Assembly: GCA_021413865.1 (NCBI GenBank)
Contig: JAIOPN010000016.1
Location: 1-64,000, forward strand
Source of the DNA: Planctomycetota bacterium
GTDB lineage: Bacteria; Planctomycetota; Phycisphaerae; Phycisphaerales; Phycisphaeraceae
Length of the DNA stretch: 64,000 bases
Reading direction: 5' to 3'
How positions within the stretch are numbered: the first letter of the stretch is position 1; each line of letters begins with the position of its first letter. A model generated the notes under the pieces. The model was not told the origin of the DNA and searched no databases. It saw only the letters and a list, made by a program, of their open reading frames with translations. The translations under genes and the position numbers were made by a program. Of this stretch, positions 51,326-60,660 are shown in pieces.

Positions 51326-53008
51326 ATGCCCAACCGTTTCTACGTCACCACCCCGATCTACTACGTCAACGACCGGCCGCATATCGGCCACGTCTACACG
51401 ACCACCATCGCCGACGTGCTGGCGCGCTACCACCGCCTCGCCGGCGACGACGTCTTCTTCCTCACCGGCGTCGATGAGCACGCCGCCAAGGTCGTTGACG
51501 CCGCCAAGGAGCGCGGCCTCACGCCCCAGCAGTGGGCCGACCAGAACGCCGCCTCCTTCCGCGACACATTCGCCAAGCTCGCCATCACCAACGACGACTT
51601 CGTCCGCACCAGCGAGGACCGGCACAAGAAAAAGGTGCAGGAGTACGTCGCCGCGCTGATGAAGTCCGGCGACATCTACGCCGGGCAGTACGAGGGCTGG
51701 TACGACGCCGGGCAGGAGGAGTACGTCACCGATTCCAAGGCCCAGGAGTCCGGCTTCAAGTCCCCCATCAACGGCAAGCCCCTCGTCCGCAAGACGGAGA
51801 AGAACTACTTCTTCAAACTCAGCGCCTACCGCGAGCAGCTCCTCACGCTGCTCGAAAAGGGCGAGAAGATCAACGATCAAGGTTTTGATGTCCAGCCCGA
51901 GGCCCGCAAGAACGAGATCATCTCCCGCATCCGCGAGATGAACGACGTGCCCATCTCCCGCACCGGCTCGGGCGGCTGGGGCATCCCCGTCCCCGGCGAC
52001 GCGGAGCAGACGATCTATGTGTGGATCGATGCGCTCTTCAATTACCTCACCTACGTCGATACGCCCGAGCGGAGGCCCTACTGGCAGTCCGGCGCGGTCC
52101 ACCTGATCGCCAAGGACATCCTCTGGTTCCACGCGGCCATCTGGCCGGCGATGCTGCTGGCGCTGGCCAAGTGCGAGGGGTACGACTGGGTCAATCTCCC
52201 GAAGCTCGTCTATGCGCACTCCTTCTGGATCAGCGAGGGCCAGAAGATGAGCAAGTCACTGGGCAACTTCATCGACCTGGAAAAGATCGACCAGTACGTC
52301 GCGACGTTCGGCCTCGACGCGCTGCGCTACTTCCTCGCCACCCAGGGCCCGCTGGGCACCACCGACAGCGACTTCGCGGAGGCGAAGTTTATCGAGACGT
52401 ACAACACGGATTTGGCGAACGTCGTAGGCAACTGCGCGAGTCGCATTATCAACATGACAAGTCGGTATTGGGGAGGGAAAGTTCCTTCGTCGGCAAATGC
52501 TAGTACAGATTTCAACCTCGAAGATTTTGAAACATTTGTGGATGTCGCGTTATATGCAATTTTTGGTTCCAGAACTGGATGGGAGCCAAAAGGCAATGTG
52601 CATAAAATGGTTGGTCTACTAGCAGTATCTTCTCTATCCGATTCAAAAACTCCAAATCTCAATTGCGCACTACATTACGCTATTACTCTTGTAAGCATGA
52701 TTGACGAGTACATCGAAATTACTGCCCCTTTCAAGCTCGCCAAGGATCCCGCAAAACTGCCCGAGGTCGGCACTATCCTCTACAACTGCGCCGAGGCCAT
52801 TCGTGTCGCGTCCGCGCTACTATGGCCTGTGATGCCCGGGAAGATGGAAGAACTCTGGCGTCGGCTGGGATGCGATTACGCCCAGCAGATGCAGTCCAAC
52901 GGTGGGCGAGGAAATCTCGATGAGTGGACGAAATGGGGCCTTCTCCAGCCCGGCACGCCCATCCCCGCCGGCGACGCGCTCTTCCCGCGTTATCAGCCGC
53001 CCAAATAA
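51326..53008 (+). CDS. metG: Methionyl-tRNA synthetase, with AT-rich internal patch
   Basis: Charges tRNA-Met, needed for initiation and elongation. The 560-residue protein has HIGH (residues 19-22), KMSKS (307-311), FWISEGQKMSKSLGNFID and the anticodon-binding domain with YIEITAPFKLAKDP. It lacks the C-terminal dimerisation domain of E. coli MetG. Between about 52430 and 52740 (residues about 370-470, the start of the anticodon-binding domain) the DNA becomes strikingly AT-rich: 71 of 180 nt are G or C at 52501-52680 (39%) against 40 of 60 upstream. The frame stays open and the protein still looks homologous. Confidence 0.95.
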   Translation: MPNRFYVTTPIYYVNDRPHIGHVYTTTIADVLARYHRLAGDDVFFLTGVDEHAAKVVDAAKERGLTPQQWADQNAASFRDTFAKLAITNDDFVRTSEDRHKKKVQEYVAALMKSGDIYAGQYEGWYDAGQEEYVTDSKAQESGFKSPINGKPLVRKTEKNYFFKLSAYREQLLTLLEKGEKINDQGFDVQPEARKNEIISRIREMNDVPISRTGSGGWGIPVPGDAEQTIYVWIDALFNYLTYVDTPERRPYWQSGAVHLIAKDILWFHAAIWPAMLLALAKCEGYDWVNLPKLVYAHSFWISEGQKMSKSLGNFIDLEKIDQYVATFGLDALRYFLATQGPLGTTDSDFAEAKFIETYNTDLANVVGNCASRIINMTSRYWGGKVPSSANASTDFNLEDFETFVDVALYAIFGSRTGWEPKGNVHKMVGLLAVSSLSDSKTPNLNCALHYAITLVSMIDEYIEITAPFKLAKDPAKLPEVGTILYNCAEAIRVASALLWPVMPGKMEELWRRLGCDYAQQMQSNGGRGNLDEWTKWGLLQPGTPIPAGDALFPRYQPPK

Positions 53009-53011
53009 CCG

Positions 53012-53108
53012 GGTTAGCCGTCGGGTTCACCCGACGCGTCTTGGGTTTACGGCCATCGCGGGCCTCGCGTGGGTCGAAAACCGCGTCGGGCGAGCCCGAC
53101 GGCTAACC
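53012..53108. repeat. GTTAGCCGTCGGGTT dispersed inverted repeat, copy 1
   Basis: The 27-nt left arm (53012-53038, GGTTAGCCGTCGGGTTCACC...) and right arm (53082-53108) match at 25 of 27 positions as inverted repeats. The left arm shares 23 nt exactly with the copy at 61503. It lies between metG and the GNAT gene. Confidence 0.85.
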
Positions 53109-53174
53109 TTAACTCTCCCCCCGATTCCGCCGATAAATACAGCGGATTCACGTTGTCATTGGGGAGAGCAAGGC

Positions 53175-53582
53175 ATGTCGATCCAGATCAGTGAATTGCG
53201 CGCCCACGACGCCGAGGCGGCCGCCCCGCTCTGGTCGCAGATCAATGAACCGGCCGACAACGTGCCGGCCGCGATCGTCAAACACCTCGCCAAGAACTCC
53301 GGCCTGAGCCTCGTGGCCCGCGACGGCGACGCCGTCGTCGGCCTGATCGTCTGCAGCCGGCGCGGCGACCTGGGCTGCGTGAACCGCCTGAAGGTCGCCG
53401 ACTCGCACAAGGACCAGGGCGTCGCCAAGATGCTCGTCGATAAGGCGCTGCTCAAGATGGCGTCGCACGGCATCCACAAATGCGGGATCGACGTCGTGGA
53501 TGAGGCGGCGCGTCAGCCCTTCTGGGAGGCCGTCCGCTGGGCGGCGCAGACCGACAACCGGGTTTCCTCCGACGCCGCCTGA
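53175..53582 (+). CDS. GNAT-family N-acetyltransferase
   Basis: A 135-residue protein with the GNAT acetyl-CoA-binding segment as VNRLKVADSHKDQGVAKMLV (Q/RxxGxA variant) and strand SLVARDGDAVVGLIVCSRRG before it. IHKCGIDVVDEAARQPFWEA follows as the splayed strand and helix, ending in KR-poor residues. The acceptor is unknown. ATG 53175 has GGGGAGAGCAAGG upstream. It is free-standing between two repeat clusters. Confidence 0.85.
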   Translation: MSIQISELRAHDAEAAAPLWSQINEPADNVPAAIVKHLAKNSGLSLVARDGDAVVGLIVCSRRGDLGCVNRLKVADSHKDQGVAKMLVDKALLKMASHGIHKCGIDVVDEAARQPFWEAVRWAAQTDNRVSSDAA

Positions 53583-53587
53583 GCGTA

Positions 53588-53728
53588 CCCCTCTCCCCCC
53601 GGGAGAGGGTGGCAGCGTCTTCGCCGACGGGTGAGGGGACCCGCGGCCGGAAGGGTCTCGCGCGCTTGCATGATCCACGCGGCCGGTGATCCCCTCACCC
53701 TAAGCCTCTCCCGGAGGGAGAGGGGACC
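53588..53728. repeat. Double composite CCCTCTCCC palindrome cluster
   Basis: Two copies lie in tandem and inverse order: CCCCTCTCCCCCCGGGAGAG with GGTGAGGGG (53588-53637), and CCCCTCACCC with CCTCTCCCGGAGGGAGAGGG (53691-53726). Their outer parts also pair with each other. This fills most of the 244-nt gap between the GNAT and GH57 genes. Confidence 0.6.
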
Positions 53729-53812
53729 AGAGTTGTGCAACAATCTCTTAGCGCGTTCCTCACCCGATAACTGCGCTACACGAGCGACCACCCGACGCCC
53801 GCCGGATTGCAC

Positions 53813-53818
53813 TACAAT
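53813..53818 (+). promoter_or_regulatory. -10-like TACAAT abutting the GH57 start
   Basis: TACAAT ends 8 nt before the ATG at 53827 with CCGGCCAC between and no Shine-Dalgarno sequence. This is the same arrangement as at metG and ileS and suggests a leaderless transcript. Confidence 0.4.
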
Positions 53819-53826
53819 CCGGCCAC

Positions 53827-55536
53827 ATGTCAGAACCGCTGGGCGATTTTATTCTCGTGTTGCACGGGCACCTGCCCTATGTGCTCAACCACGGCACGTG
53901 GCCGCACGGCGAGGACTGGCTCTACGAGGCCGCCGCCGAGACCTACCTGCCCATCCTCAACGCCATCGCCGAGGTGCACCACCTGGGCGGCTGGCCCGGC
54001 TTCACCATCGGCCTGACGCCGGTCCTGCTCGAGCAGCTCGGCCACGAGCGGTTCAAGGAGGGCTTCGTCGAGTACCTCCACGACCGCGTCGAGCGCGCCC
54101 GCTCCGACCGGCGCGAGTTCGAGCGGAACAACGACGGCTACCACCAGCACATGTGCTACCTGGCCGACTGGTGGGCGGAGTTCTACACCGGGATCGCGCA
54201 GCAGTTCGACGCGATCGGGCGCGACATCCCCGGCGCTTACGGGAAATACGCCAGGGCCGGGTCGATCGAGGTGCTTACCTCCAGCGCCACGCACGCCTAC
54301 TTCCCGCTCATCCTTGAAGATTCGAGCATCCGCGCCCAGATGCGCGCGGGCGTCGATGCGTCGAAGCGCCATTTGGGTTTCGCGCCCACCGGCATGTGGT
54401 TGCCCGAGTGCGCCTACCGGCCCGCGTACCCGTGGACGCCGCAGGTGGTGTTCAACAACACGCGCAACCGCATCGGGGTCGAGCACCTCATCGCCGACGA
54501 GGGGGTGAACCACTTCTTCGTCGAGAACCACCTGGTCGAGCAGGGCCGCTCCGAGGGCGTGATCGAGAACGGCCAGTGGCAGAAGGTCGGTTGGGACGAG
54601 GGGCTGAAATACCCGGGGCGAGGCTGGTACAGCGTGCACGAGCCGGTGATGGTGAACAGCGACGGCGGACCCGGGCGCGTGGCGGTCATGGCGCGCGACC
54701 CGCGCACCTGCGAGCAGGTCTGGTCGGGGTCGATCGGCTACCCGGCGGACGGGCTCTTCCTGGAGTTCCACAAAAAACAGGGGGAGCGCCGCGGGCTGCG
54801 GTATTGGAAGATCACCGGCAAGGGGGTGGACCTGGGGCAGAAGGCGCTCTACCACCCGCCGGACACCACCGCGCGGGTGCACGAGGACGCGCAGCACTTC
54901 TGCAACCTGGTGAAGGCGCGCCTCGCCGAGCACCGCAACCGCACCGGGCGGCGCGGCGCGGTGGTGGCCTGCTTCGACGCGGAGCTGTTCGGCCACTGGT
55001 GGTTCGAGGGCCCGCGCTTCCTGCGCGACGTGCTGCTGACGATGCACCACGACCCGCAGGTGAACCTCTGCACGTCGAAGGACCGGCTCGAGAAGACCCC
55101 GCCGGACAAGGTCATCGCCATGCCCGAGGGCTCGTGGGGCGAGGGGGGCGACCACCGTGTGTGGTTCAACGAGCAGACGCGCTGGATCTGGGAGGTCGAG
55201 TACCGCGCCGAGGCGTCGTTCGGGAAGCTGACGTACAACCTGCCGTGGCGCAAGCCGGGCGGCGAGGCGATCCGCAGCCTGCTGGAGCGCGCCGGGCGTG
55301 AGCTTCTGCTCATGCAGGCGAGCGATTGGCCGTTCGTCATCACGCGCGGGCAGGCGATCGACTACGGCATCAAGCGGTTCACGCTGCACTCGCACCGCTT
55401 CGACACGTTCTGCGACATGGCGGAGAAGGTCGCGGCGGGGGGCACGCCTACCGCGGTGGAGCAGGAGCGGATGCGCGAGGCGGACGTGCACGATTCGGTG
55501 TTCACGAAGGTGGACCTGAATTGGTGGAATATGTGA
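53827..55536 (+). CDS. GH57 glycoside hydrolase, probable 1,4-alpha-glucan branching enzyme
   Basis: Cytoplasmic enzyme of glycogen metabolism, 569 residues. The (beta/alpha)7 barrel shows [12 protein letters not shown] at the start. The nucleophile Glu194 lies in [10 protein letters not shown] and the acid/base Asp384 in [15 protein letters not shown]. The C-terminal helical domain includes [19 protein letters not shown]. The layout is like archaeal and bacterial GH57 branching enzymes, which transfer alpha-1,4 chains to alpha-1,6 branches. Alpha-amylase is possible, but the conserved ECAYRP favours branching activity. No signal peptide. Confidence 0.88.
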   Translation: MSEPLGDFILVLHGHLPYVLNHGTWPHGEDWLYEAAAETYLPILNAIAEVHHLGGWPGFTIGLTPVLLEQLGHERFKEGFVEYLHDRVERARSDRREFERNNDGYHQHMCYLADWWAEFYTGIAQQFDAIGRDIPGAYGKYARAGSIEVLTSSATHAYFPLILEDSSIRAQMRAGVDASKRHLGFAPTGMWLPECAYRPAYPWTPQVVFNNTRNRIGVEHLIADEGVNHFFVENHLVEQGRSEGVIENGQWQKVGWDEGLKYPGRGWYSVHEPVMVNSDGGPGRVAVMARDPRTCEQVWSGSIGYPADGLFLEFHKKQGERRGLRYWKITGKGVDLGQKALYHPPDTTARVHEDAQHFCNLVKARLAEHRNRTGRRGAVVACFDAELFGHWWFEGPRFLRDVLLTMHHDPQVNLCTSKDRLEKTPPDKVIAMPEGSWGEGGDHRVWFNEQTRWIWEVEYRAEASFGKLTYNLPWRKPGGEAIRSLLERAGRELLLMQASDWPFVITRGQAIDYGIKRFTLHSHRFDTFCDMAEKVAAGGTPTAVEQERMREADVHDSVFTKVDLNWWNM

Positions 55537-55541
55537 TCGCT

Positions 55542-55642
55542 GATCCGGGTGGGGCAGGCGTCCCGCCTGCCGCTTCTTTATTTGGAATCAGCCCCGGCCT
55601 CGGAAGGCCGGCGGCAGGCGAGACGCCTGCCCCACCGGGATC
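55542..55642. repeat. GGTGGGGCAGGCG dispersed inverted repeat
   Basis: Arms 55542-55573 and 55611-55642 pair at 30 of 32 positions; an inner hairpin CCGGCCT/AGGCCGG lies in the spacer. It fills the gap between the GH57 and GH95 genes, and its right edge is next to the GGAG that serves the GH95 start. Only one copy is in this window; I recall GTGGGGCAGGCG repeats as common in planctomycete genomes, to be checked. Confidence 0.8.
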
Positions 55643-55652
55643 GGAGAAACCC

Positions 55653-57941
55653 ATGCAAACCCTCTGGTACACCGCCCCCGCGGCGAGCTGGGTCGAGGCC
55701 CTGCCGATCGGCAACGGGCGGATCGGCGCGATGGTCTTCGGCGGGGCGGAGCGCGAACGCCTCCAGATCAACGAGGACTCGATCTGGTCCGGTGGCCCGC
55801 GCGACACCGTCAATCCCCTGGCAAGGCCGAACCTTGATGCCGTCCGCCGCCTGCTGTTCGACGGCAAGCCCGTCGCGGCGACGGAGCTCGCCGAGCGCAC
55901 GATGATGGGCGTGCCCAAGACGCTCAGGCCCTACGAGCCGTTGGGCGATCTCTGGCTCTCGTTCCCCGGCCACGCCGACGCTCACGTTCAAAATTACAGA
56001 CGAGAACTCGACCTCGACGCCGGTATCGCTACAACGGCGTACACGGTGGAGGGCGTCGCCTTCCGCCGCGAGGTCTTCGTCTCCGCCGTCGATCAGGTGC
56101 TCGTGGTGCGTGTCACGTGCGACCGACCCGGGGCGCTCTCGTTCGACGCGACCATGACACGGGAGAAGGACGCGGCGCTCTCCGTCATGTCGAGCAACCG
56201 CCTGGTGCTGCACGGCCGGTGTGACGCCGGCGCGGGGCTCGCCTTCCGCGGCGAGCTGGCGATCGAGCACGACGGCGGCTCGCTCACCTATGTCGGCCCC
56301 AACGCGCTGGTGCGCGGGGCGTCCTCCGCCGTGATCTACCTCGCCGCCGCCACGTCGTTCCGCCACCGCGACCCCGTGCAGACCTGCGGCCAGCACCTCC
56401 GCGATGCCCAGCGCAAGGGTCTGCACGCCCTCCGGACAGACCACCTACGCGACCACCGTGGCCTGATGCGGCGCGTCGAGCTCATGCTGCCCGCCGACCC
56501 CGCGCTCGAAGCGATGCCGACGGATCAGCGGTTGGCGCGCGTAAAAACCGGCCAGGAAGACGCGGGCCTCTCCGTCCTCTATTTCCAGTTCGGCCGCTAC
56601 CTGCTCATCGCCTCCAGCCGTCCCGGCACGCTCCCCGCGAACCTGCAGGGCGTCTGGAGCGACAGCATGTCCCCGCCGTGGAACAGCGACTTTCACCTGA
56701 ACATCAACATCCAGATGAACTACTGGCTCGTCGAGACGTGCAACCTCGCCGAGTGCGCCCTCCCGCTCTTCGACCTGCTCGACCTGCTGCGTGAGTCCGG
56801 CCGGCGCACCGCGCGGGAGCACTACGGCTGCCGGGGCTTCGTCGCGCACCACATCACCGACCCGTGGGGTTTCACCACGCCCGGCGACGGGGCGCACTGG
56901 GGCCTCTGGCCGATGGGTGTCGCGTGGACCTGCTCGCACCTGTGGGAGCACTTCGCCTTTTCGGGCGACCGCGATTTCCTCGCGGCCCGCGCGTATCCGC
57001 TGATGAAGGAGGCAGCCGAGTTCTTCGCGGATTACCTGGTCGAGGATTCATCGGGCAGGCTCGTCACCGGGCCCTCGATGTCGCCGGAGAACAGCTACAA
57101 ACTCCCCAACGGCAACGTCGGCGTGCTCTGCATGGGGCCGTCGATGGACACGCAGATCGTGCGCGAGCTGTTCACGCGCTGCGTTGCCGCGTCGGAGCTG
57201 CTCGGCGTTGACGCGGCCTTCCGCGCCGATCTCGAAAGCAAGCTCCGCCGGCTTCCCCAGCCGCGCATCGGCAAACACGGGCAGATCCAGGAGTGGTCCG
57301 AGGATTATGACGAGCCCGAGCCGGGCCACCGCCACATGTCGCACCTCTACGCCCTGCACCCGGGCGATCAGGTCACCGTCGCCACCACGCCCGACCTGGC
57401 GAAAGCCGCGCGGCGCGTGCTCGAGCGGCGGCTGGCGCACGGTGGGGGGCACACGGGGTGGAGCCGGGCGTGGATCACCTGCTTCTGGGCCAGGCTCCAC
57501 GACGGCAAACTCGCGCATGAGAACTTCATGGCGCTGCTCGCCAAATCGACTCACCCGAATCTGTTCGACGACCACCCGCCGTTCCAGATCGACGGCAACT
57601 TCGGCGGGACGGCCGCCGTCGCCGAGATGCTCGTCCAGAGCCACGCCGGCCGGGTCGAGCTGCTCCCCGCGCTGCCCCCGGCGTGGAAGCAGGGGCGCGT
57701 CCGCGGCCTGCGGGTGCGCGGCGGTATTGAGGTGGACGTGACTTGGCGCGACGGGAAGGCGACGACGGCCACGCTGCGCGCTTCGCTCGTGGGCAGACAC
57801 ATGGTTCAGCCCCCGGTGGGGCAGCGGGTCGTCACGGCGACGCGCGGCGACGGCACGGAGATCGCGCTGCGGCCGGCGGCGGATGGTGCGGTGGAACTGC
57901 CGTTCGCCGTCGGCAAGGAAGTTGTGCTCACGCTGGCGTGA
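55653..57941 (+). CDS. GH95 alpha-L-fucosidase family
   Basis: Predicted glycosidase of 762 residues releasing alpha-1,2-fucose or a related alpha-galactose. It begins [20 protein letters not shown] and [20 protein letters not shown] (N-terminal beta domain). It continues with [40 protein letters not shown] and the catalytic-barrel segment [20 protein letters not shown], ending with [20 protein letters not shown]. All are hallmarks of GH95. There is no signal peptide, so the fucoside must be imported before hydrolysis. The start at 55653 has GGAG 6 nt upstream. Confidence 0.93.
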   Translation: MQTLWYTAPAASWVEALPIGNGRIGAMVFGGAERERLQINEDSIWSGGPRDTVNPLARPNLDAVRRLLFDGKPVAATELAERTMMGVPKTLRPYEPLGDLWLSFPGHADAHVQNYRRELDLDAGIATTAYTVEGVAFRREVFVSAVDQVLVVRVTCDRPGALSFDATMTREKDAALSVMSSNRLVLHGRCDAGAGLAFRGELAIEHDGGSLTYVGPNALVRGASSAVIYLAAATSFRHRDPVQTCGQHLRDAQRKGLHALRTDHLRDHRGLMRRVELMLPADPALEAMPTDQRLARVKTGQEDAGLSVLYFQFGRYLLIASSRPGTLPANLQGVWSDSMSPPWNSDFHLNINIQMNYWLVETCNLAECALPLFDLLDLLRESGRRTAREHYGCRGFVAHHITDPWGFTTPGDGAHWGLWPMGVAWTCSHLWEHFAFSGDRDFLAARAYPLMKEAAEFFADYLVEDSSGRLVTGPSMSPENSYKLPNGNVGVLCMGPSMDTQIVRELFTRCVAASELLGVDAAFRADLESKLRRLPQPRIGKHGQIQEWSEDYDEPEPGHRHMSHLYALHPGDQVTVATTPDLAKAARRVLERRLAHGGGHTGWSRAWITCFWARLHDGKLAHENFMALLAKSTHPNLFDDHPPFQIDGNFGGTAAVAEMLVQSHAGRVELLPALPPAWKQGRVRGLRVRGGIEVDVTWRDGKATTATLRASLVGRHMVQPPVGQRVVTATRGDGTEIALRPAADGAVELPFAVGKEVVLTLA

Positions 57942-58075
57942 ACCGTTCAACCCCTTTTACCCCGGTGTGGCGGGGGGGGCCGACTTGGACCTTACCCCCG
58001 GGTGTTGTAGATTGAAGCACCGTCCCCGCCTATGTTTGGTTGAGATGCGCTCGCGCGATCCCAAGGAGTTAGTGC

Positions 58076-58813
58076 ATGCGGATCTTGCTGGCAACGACCT
58101 CAGGTCACAAACTCGATGAAGTCCGGGCGATCTTCAAGTCATTGATGACCCCCGATGCCCCGAAGATTGAGCTGATCAGCCTGGAGAACCTGGGCCGGAA
58201 TATCCCCGCGCCCGACGAGAACGAGAAGACGTTCGAGGGCAACGCGGTGCTCAAGGCGCGGTACTACTCGAAGGCGACGGGCTACGCGACGCTGGCGGAC
58301 GATTCGGGGCTCGAGGTGGACGTGATCAACCACGAGCCGGGCGTCCGCTCCGCGCGTTACGCCAGCGCGACCGGGCCCAGCCGCGTGATCGACCTGGCGA
58401 ACAACAAACTGCTTCTCGAAAAGCTCAGCGACATCCCCGCCGACCACCGCAAGGCGCGGTTCATCTGCTGCATGGCGCTCTGCGCCGTGCCGGGTGCGAG
58501 CGATGCCGGGCTCCTGGGCCGTTTCCTGGGCAAGGGCGCCAAGCCCGGCAAGGACGACGAGAAGGGGCGCATCGTCGCCAAGGTGCGCGGGTCGATCGAG
58601 GGCCGGATCATCGGCCCGGATAACGTCACCCCACAGGGCCGCGGGCAATACGGTTTCGGCTACGATCCGCTCTTTCTCATCCCCTCTCAGAACAAAACCC
58701 TGGCCGAGATCCCGCCGCAGGACAAGAACGTGATCAGCCACCGCGGGCAGGCGGCGCGGCTGATGTGGGAAGAGATCAAGAAGGTCTCGCCGAAGCTGTT
58801 GGGCGCGCGGTGA
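58076..58813 (+). CDS. rdgB: XTP/dITP diphosphatase (HAM1/RdgB)
   Basis: Removes non-canonical purine nucleotides (XTP, dITP, ITP). The 245-residue protein has the family motifs LLATTSGHKLDEVRAIF, FEGNAVLKARYYSKATG, LADDSGLEVD and FGYDPLFLIPSQNKTLAEI, and SHRGQA. It is about 40 residues longer than the usual enzyme because of an insertion rich in Gly and Lys (after CMALCAVPGAS). AAGGAG lies 8 nt before the ATG. TTGGAC and TAGATT 17 nt apart upstream form a weak promoter candidate. Confidence 0.94.
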   Translation: MRILLATTSGHKLDEVRAIFKSLMTPDAPKIELISLENLGRNIPAPDENEKTFEGNAVLKARYYSKATGYATLADDSGLEVDVINHEPGVRSARYASATGPSRVIDLANNKLLLEKLSDIPADHRKARFICCMALCAVPGASDAGLLGRFLGKGAKPGKDDEKGRIVAKVRGSIEGRIIGPDNVTPQGRGQYGFGYDPLFLIPSQNKTLAEIPPQDKNVISHRGQAARLMWEEIKKVSPKLLGAR

Positions 58814-58816
58814 GCC

Positions 58817-58847
58817 TCCGCCCCCTCTCCCTCCGGGAGAGGGGGTA
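58817..58847. repeat. CCCTCTCCC-type palindrome
   Basis: CCCCCTCTCCCTCCGGGAGA followed by GGGGG and TAAAACTTT lies between the convergent rdgB and ettA genes. It could terminate both. Confidence 0.6.
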
Positions 58848-58869
58848 AAACTTTCCCGCGCACCAAACA

Positions 58870-60558
58870 TCACGCCTTGGTCAGTTTCCGGTACTTGATC
58901 CGGTGCGGCGTGTCCGCGTCGATGCCCAGCCGCGCCTTGCGGGCGCGCTCGTAGGAGGTGTAGTCCCCCTCGTGCCAGACTACCTCGCTGTCGCCCTCGA
59001 AGGCCAGGATGTGCGTCGCCACGCGGTCGAGGAACCAGCGGTCGTGGCTGATGATGACCGCGCAGCCGGCGAACGTCTCCAACGCCTCCTCCAGCGCCCG
59101 CATGATGTTCACGTCGATGTCGTTGGTCGGCTCGTCGAGCAGGATCACGTTGGCGCCCTGGCGGAGGATGCGCGCCAGGTGCACGCGGTTGCGCTCGCCG
59201 CCCGAGAGGTTGCCGACGATCTTCTGCTGGTCCTGCCCGCTGAAGCCGAACCGGGCGACGTAGGCGCGTGAGTTCATCGTCGCGTTGCCGACGATGATGG
59301 TTTCCCCACCGCCGGAGATGGACTGCCAGACGCTGTGCGTGGCGTCGAGCGTGTCGCGCGACTGCTCGACGTAGGCGAGCTTCACCGTGTCGCCGATGCG
59401 GATGGTGCCCGCGTCGGGTGTTTCCAGGCCGTTGATCATGCGGAACATGGTCGTCTTGCCCGCGCCGTTGGGGCCGATGACGCCCACGATGCCGCCCGGC
59501 GGCAGGCCGAAGGTCATCTTCTCGAAGAGCAACCGGTCGCCGTACGCCTTGGCGACGCCCTTGAACTCGATGACCAGGTCGCCCAGGCGGGGGCCGGGGG
59601 GGATGTAGATCTCGATCTCGTCCACCTTCTTGCGTGCGTCCTCGGCGAGCATCGTCTCGTACGCCTTAAGCCTGGCCTTGGATTTGGCCTGCCGCGCCTG
59701 TGGGCTTTTGCGCACCCACTCCAACTCCCGCGCCAGCGCCCGCTGCCGTGAGGATTCGGCTTTTTCTTCGACCTCGAGCCGGCCCTTCTTCTGCTCCAGC
59801 CACGACGTGTAGTTCCCCTTCCACGGGATCCCCGCGCCGCGGTCCAATTCCAAAATCCAGCCGGCGACGTTGTCCAGGAAGTAGCGGTCGTGCGTCACCG
59901 CGATGACCGTGCCCTCGTACCGCTGCAGGTGCTGCTCGAGCCAGCCGACGGATTCGGTGTCCAGGTGGTTGGTCGGCTCGTCCAGCAGCAGGACGTCGGG
60001 CTTCTGGAGGAGAAGCCGGCAGAGCGCCACGCGCCGCCGCTCGCCGCCCGAGAGCGTCTTGATCACCGCGTCCGCCGGCGGGCAGCGCAGCGCGTCCATC
60101 GCCATCTCGAGCTGCGAGTCCAGCTCCCAGGCATTGATCGTGTCGAGCTTCTCCTGCACCACGCCCTGGCGCGCGAGCAGTTTCTCCATCTCCTTGTCCG
60201 TCATCGTCTCGCCGAGTTTCTCGTTGAGCTGGTCGTATTCCTTGAGCAGGTCGGTGGTGGACTGCACGCCCTGCTCGACGGCCTGGCGCACGGTGAGGTT
60301 CTCGTCGAGCTTCGGCTCCTGTTCCAGCAGGCCGACGGTATAGCCGGGCTGGAGCGTGACCTTCCCCTCGAACTGCGTGTCGATGCCCGCCAGGATGCGG
60401 AGCAGCGTGCTCTTGCCCGCGCCGTTGAGGCCCAGCACGCCGATCTTCGCGCCGTAGAAATAGGAGAGGTAGATGTCCTTGAGGATGACCTTCTTCTCGA
60501 TGGTCTTGGTGACGCCGATCATCGAGTAGATGATCTTGTTGGGTTCGGTGGTTGCCAT
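58870..60558 (-). CDS. ettA: Energy-dependent translational throttle ABC-F protein EttA
   Basis: Cytoplasmic ABC-F ATPase that binds the ribosomal E site and gates the first elongation step according to ATP/ADP. The 562-residue protein carries two ABC cassettes with GLNGAGKST and GPNGAGKTT Walker A motifs, signatures LSGGERRRVALCRLL and LSGGERNRVHLARIL, and DEPTNHLD / DEPTNDID Walker B. The arm and linker segment lies between them, with IYIPPGPRLGDLVIEF before the second cassette. ATG 60558 has TACATT 9 nt upstream and no Shine-Dalgarno sequence. Confidence 0.95.
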   Translation of the reverse strand: MATTEPNKIIYSMIGVTKTIEKKVILKDIYLSYFYGAKIGVLGLNGAGKSTLLRILAGIDTQFEGKVTLQPGYTVGLLEQEPKLDENLTVRQAVEQGVQSTTDLLKEYDQLNEKLGETMTDKEMEKLLARQGVVQEKLDTINAWELDSQLEMAMDALRCPPADAVIKTLSGGERRRVALCRLLLQKPDVLLLDEPTNHLDTESVGWLEQHLQRYEGTVIAVTHDRYFLDNVAGWILELDRGAGIPWKGNYTSWLEQKKGRLEVEEKAESSRQRALARELEWVRKSPQARQAKSKARLKAYETMLAEDARKKVDEIEIYIPPGPRLGDLVIEFKGVAKAYGDRLLFEKMTFGLPPGGIVGVIGPNGAGKTTMFRMINGLETPDAGTIRIGDTVKLAYVEQSRDTLDATHSVWQSISGGGETIIVGNATMNSRAYVARFGFSGQDQQKIVGNLSGGERNRVHLARILRQGANVILLDEPTNDIDVNIMRALEEALETFAGCAVIISHDRWFLDRVATHILAFEGDSEVVWHEGDYTSYERARKARLGIDADTPHRIKYRKLTKA

Positions 60559-60605
60559 AGTCCGGCAAATGTAGCAGAGTCGCGTGCATTACACTCATGG
60601 CGATT

Positions 60606-60630
60606 TCCCTCTCCCCCCGGGAGAGGGGAA
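60606..60630. repeat. CCCTCTCCC-type palindrome
   Basis: CCCTCTCCCCCCGGGAGAGGGG lies in the divergent spacer between ettA and the VanX-like gene, so it is not acting as terminator for either. Confidence 0.6.
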
Positions 60631-60660
60631 TTCAGACGCACCCCCGCCCCGGAGCCTTCC

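Noticed and set aside
57985-58013. TTGGAC / TAGATT promoter before rdgB
   Set aside because: Spacing is 17 nt but the -35 matches only three of six positions; mentioned in the gene entry but not listed as a feature.
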